Assembly: GCA_900757025.1 (NCBI GenBank)
Contig: CAAEMG010000093.1
Coordinates: 1 to 11,346, forward strand
Reading direction: 5' to 3'
Length of the DNA stretch: 11,346 nucleotides
Source: Clostridia bacterium
Lineage (GTDB): Bacteria > Bacillota > Clostridia > Lachnospirales > Anaerotignaceae
A model generated the notes under the pieces. That model did no database searches. It saw only the letters and a program-made list of their open reading frames with translations, and was not told where the DNA came from. This document shows, in pieces, positions 7,236 to 11,346 of this stretch. Both the position numbers and the translations under genes were made by a program. Position 1 is the first letter of the stretch. Each line of letters opens with the position of its first letter.

Positions 7236-8603
7236 TTAGCTTTCCTCCTGAAACTGTTTTGCTTTAATCATAATAGCACATTCAACCCTCTTTTTCTGTA
7301 GGTCACAGGCTATTTTATAAGGCTTTAATATGTCGCCGTTAAGCTGATATGCGTTTGCCGCACAGCCGCCGCTGCAATAGAAACGACACCAGCATTTTTT
7401 ACAGTCCTCTTTTGCATATACGTTGCATTTTTCAAATTCTTCACGTATATCCATTCTCTTTACGCCGTCAAAAACAGTACCCATTTTGAAATCTTCAAGA
7501 CCAACAAACTGATGACACGGATAAAGGTCACCTTCCGGTGTTACGGCAAGATATTCTGTTCCGCTGCCACATCCAACAAGACGCTTTGCAACACAAGGGC
7601 CTCCCGAAAGGTCTATCATAAAGTGGAAGAAATTGAAATCTCTCTTTCCGCCTTCTTTGTGTCTTTCATAAAGCTCGCAGGCAAGTTTTTCGTATTCTTC
7701 ATAAATCTGAGGAAGGTCTTCCTCTCTTATGGCATACTGTTCATATTCCTGACCTACAACAGGCTCAACGGAAATCTGTTTAAAGCCTAAATCTGCCATG
7801 TGAAGTACGTCTTTTGAAAAATCAAGGTTATTTCTTGTAAATGTACCTCTTACATAGTAGTCTGTCTGGTTTCTGCTTTCCGCAAGTTTCTGGAACTTAG
7901 GAACTATAATGTCATAGCTGCCCTGTCCGCCTGCTCTCGGACGCATACGGTCGTTTACCTCTTTTCTTCCGTCAAGGCTTATAACAACATTGTGCATATT
8001 TTTGTTTATGAAATCCTGAATTTCATCGTTAAGAAGTATACCGTTTGTTGTTATTGTAAAACGGAAGTTTTTGTTGTATTTCTTTTCTTCTTCTCTGGCG
8101 TATTCAACTATTTCTTTTACAACGTCAAAGTTCATAAGAGGTTCGCCGCCAAAAAAGTCTACCTCAAGATTATGTCTTGAGCCTGAGTTTTTGATTATAA
8201 AATCAATGGCTGCCTTGCCAACTTTGCTTGACATAAGGCTTCTGTGGCCGTGATATTCGCCTTCTTCCGCAAAACAATATTTGCATTTAAGGTTACAGTC
8301 GTGTGCTATATGAAGGCAGAGAGCCTTAACAACAGGCTGTCTTTTTCCAACCATTTCAAGCACATTTGTATAATCATCTGCGGCAAAAAGCATACCGCCT
8401 TCCCTAAGCTCGTTTATTTCTTCATATGCGTCGTGAATTGCCTCTTTGCTGTATTTTTCTGCAAATTTTTCGGCAACTTCGTTTTCAGACATATTTTCGC
8501 AGCTGTCAACAATATCGTATATAATTTCGTCCACAACGTGTACAGCACCGCTTATTACGTCCATAACAACATTCACGCCATTCATGCTGAACTTATGTAT
8601 CAT
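7236..8603 (-). CDS. scfB: SCIFF peptide maturase, radical SAM/SPASM enzyme forming thioether cross-links
   Basis: This is a cytosolic iron-sulfur enzyme of the CteB type. It links cysteine sulfurs of the SCIFF precursor to carbon atoms of downstream residues, often threonine, giving a ranthipeptide. The protein has 455 residues from the start chosen here. Residues 1-85 fit an N-terminal peptide-recognition domain. The radical SAM cluster motif is CNLKCKYC (Cys103, Cys107, Cys110), followed by GGEP (152-155). The C-terminal SPASM-type region has cysteines at 337, 345, 363, 393, 401, 404, 406, 410, 414 and 433, enough for two auxiliary 4Fe-4S clusters. I start at 8603 because AAGGAG (8610-8615) lies 6 bases upstream; an in-frame ATG at 8636 has no such site. 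The precursor gene lies 127 bases upstream, which makes the call nearly certain. The stop overlaps the secD start region. Confidence 0.95.
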   Translation of the reverse strand: MIHKFSMNGVNVVMDVISGAVHVVDEIIYDIVDSCENMSENEVAEKFAEKYSKEAIHDAYEEINELREGGMLFAADDYTNVLEMVGKRQPVVKALCLHIAHDCNLKCKYCFAEEGEYHGHRSLMSSKVGKAAIDFIIKNSGSRHNLEVDFFGGEPLMNFDVVKEIVEYAREEEKKYNKNFRFTITTNGILLNDEIQDFINKNMHNVVISLDGRKEVNDRMRPRAGGQGSYDIIVPKFQKLAESRNQTDYYVRGTFTRNNLDFSKDVLHMADLGFKQISVEPVVGQEYEQYAIREEDLPQIYEEYEKLACELYERHKEGGKRDFNFFHFMIDLSGGPCVAKRLVGCGSGTEYLAVTPEGDLYPCHQFVGLEDFKMGTVFDGVKRMDIREEFEKCNVYAKEDCKKCWCRFYCSGGCAANAYQLNGDILKPYKIACDLQKKRVECAIMIKAKQFQEES

Positions 8604-8657
8604 ATAATTCTCCTTTCCCACATGTATATAATACAATCTTTTTTAACACAAAAATTT

Positions 8658-8680
8658 GGGTGCAGACTTAATCTGCACCC
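8658..8680 (-). terminator. Terminator-like hairpin between scfA and scfB
   Basis: GGGTGCAGA (8658-8666) and TCTGCACCC (8672-8680) form a perfect 9-bp GC-rich stem with a 5-base loop. On the minus strand it is followed by AAATTTTTG. This would end most transcripts after the short precursor gene, with readthrough supplying scfB and the genes behind it. I saw no convincing separate promoter for scfB in the 50 bases that remain. Confidence 0.7.
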
Positions 8681-8691
8681 CTGATAAAGCA

Positions 8692-8701
8692 AATTAACCG
8701 T
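8692..8701. repeat. 10-bp direct repeat, copy downstream of scfA
   Basis: AATTAACCGT occurs here in the 3' untranslated region of scfA and again, identical and in the same direction, at 8916-8925 in its 5' leader. It may be chance in AT-rich DNA. Confidence 0.5.
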
Positions 8702-8730
8702 TTTAAGCACACAAATGCCCTATGCGGAAA

Positions 8731-8871
8731 TTATCTGTTTTCGCAAGACTGGTTAGCAACTGTACATGATGTTTTGCAAGCAGACTGACATGATGTCTGG
8801 CATTCGCCGCAGCCGCCCTTTGTAAGTGTGTTTTTAAGCATGCAAGTATTTAATGTTTTTACGTGTTTCAT
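8731..8871 (-). CDS. scfA: SCIFF ranthipeptide precursor (six cysteines in forty-five residues)
   Basis: This is a 46-residue ribosomally made peptide, the substrate of the adjacent radical SAM maturase. I found it by translating the minus strand upstream of scfB. The leader begins MKHVKTLNT and ends KGG, and the core carries CGECQTSCQSACKTSC followed by TVANQSC. Cysteines are at 10, 21, 24, 28, 32, 36 and 43. The last six are the family's conserved set; Cys10 in the leader is an extra. Cys32 and Thr37 have the same numbers as the pair reported to be cross-linked in the C. thermocellum homologue CteA. AAGGAGG (8881-8887) lies 9 bases before the ATG. It has its own promoter and is followed by a terminator hairpin, which suggests high, separate expression. 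The mature form and role in this host cannot be read from sequence; related peptides have been linked to cell-density signalling in clostridia. Confidence 0.96.
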   Translation of the reverse strand: MKHVKTLNTCMLKNTLTKGGCGECQTSCQSACKTSCTVANQSCENR

Positions 8872-8889
8872 ATTATAAATCCTCCTTAT

Positions 8890-8923
8890 GGTTAATAAAT
8901 TTTTGTCTGTTACGGAATTAACC
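8890..8923 (-). promoter_or_regulatory. 5'-leader hairpin of scfA
   Basis: In the minus-strand RNA, GGUUAAU (8923-8917) pairs with AUUAACC (8896-8890) around a 20-base loop. The hairpin begins within about 7 bases of the predicted transcript start and ends 2 bases before the AAGGAGG site. It could protect the message or tune its translation. The stem is only 7 bp and mostly A-U. Confidence 0.4.
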
Positions 8924-8925
8924 GT
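8916..8925. repeat. 10-bp direct repeat, copy upstream of scfA
   Basis: AATTAACCGT here is identical to the copy at 8692-8701. This copy includes the 5' arm of the scfA leader hairpin, so the downstream copy could in principle compete for the same pairing partner. Confidence 0.5.
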
Positions 8926-8936
8926 TGCGTAAAGAT

Positions 8937-8964
8937 ATTATACCATGACATAGAGTATTTGCAA
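8937..8964 (-). promoter_or_regulatory. Sigma-A promoter for scfA
   Basis: On the minus strand, TTGCAA (8959-8964) and a perfect TATAAT (8937-8942) are spaced by 16 bases. The -35 box lies just past the stop of the upstream yrzE-like gene. It would start transcription near 8930, about 60 bases before the scfA start codon. Confidence 0.75.
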
Positions 8965-8966
8965 AG

Positions 8967-9341
8967 TCATTTTTTAATGTTAATACCAAAAATACCGCCT
9001 AAAGCCCCGAAAAAAATCGATATAAAAGCAAACATGAGAGATTTTTCTCCAAAAAACGACTCTCTGCCGCCCAAAAAAATCATTATCCAAATACACACTA
9101 TGTAAAAAATACCTGCCGCAATGCCCCATAAAATTCCTCTTTGCTTCATTTTGGCAGAAACCATAACAGCCGACAAAAAAGCACAAACTGCCGTAACCGC
9201 CGGAGAAACAATATTAATACAGCCCTCACCGGCATCGGTATATGTAATAACCACCGCACAAATAACCATTGCCGCTATAGTAATCAAAACAGAAAGAATT
9301 TCTGCTTTGATCCATGAAATAACAATATTTTTTTCAGACAT
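8967..9341 (-). CDS. YrzE-like membrane protein, DUF3792/TIGR04086 family
   Basis: This is a small integral membrane protein of unknown function with 124 residues. Hydrophobic helices lie at about 12-34, 41-62, 69-90 and 101-121, and the C-terminus is short and basic (NIKK). The pattern RGILWGIAAGIFY in helix 3 and GALGGIFG in helix 4 fits the DUF3792/TIGR04086 family, to which B. subtilis YrzE belongs. I made this assignment from memory of the family. In B. subtilis yrzE lies near yajC and secDF, so the location here next to secD/secF supports it. I start at 9341 because GGAGGTG (9349-9355) lies about 7 bases upstream. The open frame extends to 9488, but that extension runs through repeat DNA and has no start signal. 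A hairpin may hide the ribosome binding site. Confidence 0.8.
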   Translation of the reverse strand: MSEKNIVISWIKAEILSVLITIAAMVICAVVITYTDAGEGCINIVSPAVTAVCAFLSAVMVSAKMKQRGILWGIAAGIFYIVCIWIMIFLGGRESFFGEKSLMFAFISIFFGALGGIFGINIKK

Positions 9342-9348
9342 AAAAATA

Positions 9349-9380
9349 CACCTCCGTAATAATATTTTATTGCGAAGGTG
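9349..9380 (-). promoter_or_regulatory. Hairpin that takes in the ribosome binding site of the yrzE-like gene
   Basis: In the minus-strand RNA, CACCUUCG (9380-9373) pairs with CGGAGGUG (9356-9349): 8 pairs with one U-G wobble. The loop itself can pair (AAUAA with UUAUU), giving a nearly continuous 14-layer hairpin. The 3' arm contains the ribosome binding site GGAGGTG, and UAUUUUU follows. It could block translation, act as an attenuator, or both. Confidence 0.5.
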
Positions 9381-9396
9381 CTTATTGTATACGTAA

Positions 9397-9413
9397 ATTA
9401 TAGTTCGACGAAC
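9397..9413 (-). promoter_or_regulatory. Possible -10 box with an adjacent palindrome upstream of the yrzE-like gene
   Basis: A perfect TATAAT on the minus strand (9397-9402) directly abuts the palindrome GTTCGTCGAAC (9403-9413), which would lie in the promoter spacer. No good -35 box is correctly spaced: TTGGCA sits 20 bases away. The promoter is doubtful. The palindrome might be an operator or part of the neighbouring repeat. Confidence 0.3.
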
Positions 9414-9439
9414 ACTTCTCTTTGCCAAGAGCCACCAAC

Positions 9440-9586
9440 ATTTTGTCATGTTGAGCGTAGGGCAACGCCCGTAGTCGAAACATCCCATATCTTTGATAAA
9501 TACATAAAAAACTATAAACTGACGGCTTTTCTTTTGGATTTATGAGTTTCTTCGACTTCAATTCGTTTTGCTCAGAATGACAAAAT
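9440..9586. mobile_element. MITE-like inverted-repeat element, no coding capacity
   Basis: Both ends begin ATTTTGTCAT, read inward from each side, then share TGAGC two bases later and GTCGAA 13 to 17 bases after that. The right end is read on the minus strand. The element is 147 bp. The left arm contains a small internal hairpin (GGGC-AAC-GCCC, 9460-9470). Motifs of the form TGTCATnnTGAGC...GTCGAA recur in intergenic repeats of many bacteria. I see no clear target-site duplication and no transposase. Confidence 0.55.
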
Positions 9587-9634
9587 TTGAATATTTTTAT
9601 CAAAGTTTAGGTCAACTCTTTTTACTTGTCAGAA

Positions 9635-9774
9635 TTTTGCTACGCAAAACGTCTACGCCGCCGCATCATGGTCAAAGCATTTTCGCTTTACGAAAACGGT
9701 CTGCGACCGTCCCGTATTCTTCGGGATGCACACTTTGCGGTTCTCCGCTTGCAGTGTTTGGTACGGCGTGCCAA
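9635..9774. repeat. Block of six consecutive short hairpins (structured intergenic repeat)
   Basis: Six palindromes follow one another. They are TTTTGC/GCAAAA (9635-9649), TTTTCG/CGAAAA (9680-9696), ACGGTC/GACCGT (9696-9710) and TCCCG/CGGGA (9710-9726). Then come ACACT..GCGG/CCGC..AGTGT (9730-9757) and TTGGTAC/GTGCCAA with one G-T (9758-9774). Loops are 3 to 7 bases, and three of the junctions share a base or touch. The block is richer in GC than the genes around it. It lies just past the ldhA stop and next to the inverted-repeat element. No U tract follows any stem, so it is not a plain terminator. Its class is unknown to me. Confidence 0.6.
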
Positions 9775-9802
9775 GGTCTTAATCAGTTCGCCCAATCAAA
9801 AT

Positions 9803-10786
9803 TCACTTTGCCTCAACCTCATTGCCCGACTTTTCGCCCTTTTCAAAGGCTTTAAGGTTATCCAGCGTAACCTTTGATATTGCCTGCATAGACTCTTCCG
9901 TAAAAAATGCCTGATGGCTTGTTACAAGCACATTCGGGAATGACATAAGTTTTATAAGCTCATCATCTTGTATAATTTCATCGCTTTTATCCTCAAAGAA
10001 ATAATCTCCCTCTTCCTCATAAACATCAAGGGCAACTCCTCTGAATTTGTTATGCTCTATTGCCTCTATAAGAGCCTTTGTGTCTATAAGTCCCCCTCTT
10101 GAAGTATTTACAAGCATAACACCGTCTTTCATTTTGGCTATGGATTCCTTGTTTATAATGTGTTTGCTTTCTTCCGTAAGAGGAATATGAAGCGAAATTA
10201 AATCACTTTTTTCAAATATTTCATCAAGCGTTACATAATTAAGCCCGCTTTTTGTATCCGGATACATATCATAGCATATTACATTCATGCCAATTCCGTT
10301 AAAAAGCCTTGCACTTTCCTTGCCTATTTTTCCTGTACCAATAAGACCTACAGTTTTGTCCTTCATTGTTGTACCCATAAGGCCGTTTATTTTAAAGTTA
10401 TAATCTCTTGTTCTTACATAAGCCTTGTGCATTTTTCTGTTTATCGTAAGTGCCATTGCAAGGTTATATTCGGCAACAGCTGTAGGAGAATAGCTTGGAA
10501 CTCTCATTACAGTAAGCTTTCCTTTGCAGGCTTCAAGGTCAACTTTGTCATAGCCGGCACAACGCATAAGAACGGCTCTTACGCCTTCATTATAAAGCTT
10601 TTCAACTGTCTTTTTGTCAAGAATATCGTTTACAAAAAGGCATACAGCTTCACAGCCTTCTGCCAAAACAGCCGTTTTTTCGTTAAGTCTGCTTTCAAGA
10701 TAATTCATTTCGTAACCATACTGTGGCAAAATTTTTTCAAACCATATTTTGTCATAATCTTTTGTATCATAAAATGCTATTTTCAT
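9803..10786 (-). CDS. ldhA: D-lactate dehydrogenase, LdhA-type D-2-hydroxyacid dehydrogenase
   Basis: This is a cytosolic NAD-dependent enzyme that reduces pyruvate to D-lactate, regenerating NAD in fermentation. The protein has 327 residues. The nucleotide-binding motif GLIGTGKIG is at 147-155. The catalytic residues are Arg230 in NTSRGGLID, Glu259 in DVYEEE and His291 in SHQAFFTEE. The segment DYFFEDKSDEIIQDDE (261-276) closely matches fermentative LdhA of E. coli, which separates it from other 2-hydroxyacid dehydrogenases. A 2-hydroxyisocaproate or phenyllactate activity is still possible in an amino-acid fermenter. AGGAGGAG lies about 7 bases before the ATG, and a good promoter lies 50 bases upstream. 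Repeat DNA begins soon after the stop. The upstream neighbour produces pyruvate. Confidence 0.92.
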   Translation of the reverse strand: MKIAFYDTKDYDKIWFEKILPQYGYEMNYLESRLNEKTAVLAEGCEAVCLFVNDILDKKTVEKLYNEGVRAVLMRCAGYDKVDLEACKGKLTVMRVPSYSPTAVAEYNLAMALTINRKMHKAYVRTRDYNFKINGLMGTTMKDKTVGLIGTGKIGKESARLFNGIGMNVICYDMYPDTKSGLNYVTLDEIFEKSDLISLHIPLTEESKHIINKESIAKMKDGVMLVNTSRGGLIDTKALIEAIEHNKFRGVALDVYEEEGDYFFEDKSDEIIQDDELIKLMSFPNVLVTSHQAFFTEESMQAISKVTLDNLKAFEKGEKSGNEVEAK

Positions 10787-10835
10787 TGTTTTCTCCTCCT
10801 CTTATTTCATTCAGAAATAGTATTCCACAAAGAAA

Positions 10836-10864
10836 ACAATAAATATAAAAGAATTTTTTGTCAA
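10836..10864 (-). promoter_or_regulatory. Sigma-A promoter for ldhA
   Basis: On the minus strand, a perfect TTGACA (10859-10864) is followed after 17 bases by TATTGT (10836-10841). This predicts a start near 10829 and a 5' leader of about 40 bases. I looked for a Rex redox operator (TTGTTAA..TTAACAA type) and did not find one. Confidence 0.75.
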
Positions 10865-10871
10865 CGCAAAT

Positions 10872-10905
10872 AAATGCAAAAATAGTAAAATTTTGAAACG
10901 CATTT
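10872..10905 (-). terminator. Weak AT-rich hairpin after dpaL
   Basis: AAATGC (10872-10877) and GCATTT (10900-10905) can close a stem, and an inner AAAAT/ATTTT pairing is possible across a bulge. It lies 18 bases past the dpaL stop and upstream of the ldhA promoter. The U tract is short (ATTTG), so termination here is uncertain. Confidence 0.3.
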
Positions 10906-10922
10906 ATAACAAAAATTTCACT

Positions 10923-11346
10923 TTAAAGGCTTTCCACACTTCCTTCGGTATTAAATACCAATATTACGGAATTTTTATCAATAGCCATGCTTTTCTTTTC
11001 ATTTTCATATTCATTATTTGTAAGAATTTCTTCAACAAATCCCAATCCTACCGCTCCCGACTCTCCGCCGTTGAATTTTTCATCATCTCCAAAAGGATTT
11101 TGACTTCTTTTCATTCCTTTAAATGTAATATCATCGCTGCATTTTATAAAAACTCCGCATACAGACTTTAAAAGAGGCAGTGTTCTTGGGTTTGCCTCTC
11201 CGCAGTTTAAGCCTGCCATGGCAGTATATGTTATTCCGTCTATAACAACATTTTTATTTTCTTTTACCGATTCATATATACAAGCCACGTTTTCCGCTTC
11301 AATAACGCCTATAAATATATTGTCTTTTTTCATTCTGTTATATACA
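10923..11346 (-). CDS. dpaL: Diaminopropionate ammonia-lyase, C-terminal part; 5' end outside the window
   Basis: This is the last third of a pyridoxal-phosphate enzyme that splits 2,3-diaminopropionate into pyruvate and two ammonia. About 140 residues are visible out of roughly 400. The segment AGLNCGEANPRTLPLL, then FIKCSDD, GMKRSQNPFGDD and GGESGAVGLGF, and the end ILVFNTEG closely follow the C-terminal region of E. coli YgeX/DpaL. The active-site lysine lies in the missing part. The frame stays open past the ATG at 11333 to the window edge (codons for V-Y-N-R). No ribosome binding site precedes that ATG, and the homology continues through it, so it is internal. ldhA follows after 136 bases with its own promoter. 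Confidence 0.85.
   Translation of the reverse strand, partial: VYNRMKKDNIFIGVIEAENVACIYESVKENKNVVIDGITYTAMAGLNCGEANPRTLPLLKSVCGVFIKCSDDITFKGMKRSQNPFGDDEKFNGGESGAVGLGFVEEILTNNEYENEKKSMAIDKNSVILVFNTEGSVESL

Noticed and set aside
9342..9488. N-terminal extension of the YrzE-like protein by 49 residues
   Set aside because: The extension crosses the inverted-repeat element and the leader hairpin and has no start signal, while GGAGGTG precedes the ATG at 9341.
9635..9774. CRISPR array or integron attC site
   Set aside because: There are no repeated units of constant sequence with spacers, and no attC core sites or integrase. The six hairpins all differ in sequence.
9568..9877. Two overlapping plus-strand open frames (95 and 83 codons)
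   Set aside because: They read through the hairpin block and into the antisense of ldhA. I see no ribosome binding site or domain; such frames are common artefacts of repeat DNA.
10787..10922. Rex redox-repressor operator upstream of ldhA
   Set aside because: No TTGTTAA..TTAACAA-like palindrome is present in this stretch; the only partial match (TTGTTAT) has no second half.
11331..11333. ATG at 11333 as the start of a complete 136-residue protein
   Set aside because: The frame stays open to the window edge, there is no ribosome binding site, and the matching DpaL segment begins well inside a protein of about 400 residues.

Overview
The window is a stretch of an AT-rich Bacillota chromosome, almost certainly from an anaerobe of the class Clostridia. 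The main evidence is a complete SCIFF (six cysteines in forty-five residues) ranthipeptide locus, a hallmark of Clostridia, next to split secD and secF genes. Strong AGGAGG-type ribosome binding sites and sigma-A promoters fit this. A Lachnospirales/Anaerotignum-like host is possible, but I cannot fix the genus from sequence alone. Every gene I can support lies on the minus strand, so transcription runs from high to low coordinates.

Layout in order of transcription. (1) 11346-10923: the C-terminal part of a diaminopropionate ammonia-lyase whose 5' end lies outside the window. (2) 10786-9803: an LdhA-type D-lactate dehydrogenase with its own promoter. (3) 9802-9342: about 460 bases without a gene. 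It holds a block of six consecutive short hairpins (9635-9774), a MITE-like inverted-repeat element (9440-9586), and a hairpin whose 3' arm contains the ribosome binding site of the next gene. (4) 9341-8967: a four-helix membrane protein of the DUF3792/TIGR04086 (YrzE-like) family. (5) 8871-8731: a 46-residue SCIFF precursor peptide with its own promoter and 5'-leader hairpin, then a terminator-like hairpin. (6) 8603-3216: scfB (radical SAM/SPASM SCIFF maturase), secD, secF, recJ and apt in one tight series. scfB and secD are joined by TAAATG, and a hairpin separates secF from recJ. (7) 2703-1: a strong promoter, then rplS (L19), a terminator-like hairpin, lepB (signal peptidase I), rbgA (ribosome-assembly GTPase) and the N-terminal part of a cardiolipin synthase that runs off the window.

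How the genes fit together. The core is envelope and secretion biology: SecD/SecF drive late steps of Sec export, LepB cleaves signal peptides, and the synthase makes membrane lipid. The SCIFF precursor and its maturase sit inside this secretion cluster. rplS and rbgA both serve the large ribosomal subunit. recJ and apt are housekeeping genes that also follow the secDF locus in Bacillus subtilis. dpaL and ldhA could form a short route from 2,3-diaminopropionate through pyruvate to D-lactate, but that link is inference from adjacency.

The least explained DNA is the gene-free stretch 9342-9802. It looks like one or two mobile or selfish intergenic repeats placed between ldhA and the yrzE-like gene. 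The SCIFF system itself is a known family; its points of interest here are an extra cysteine in the leader, the leader/terminator architecture and the coupling to secD.
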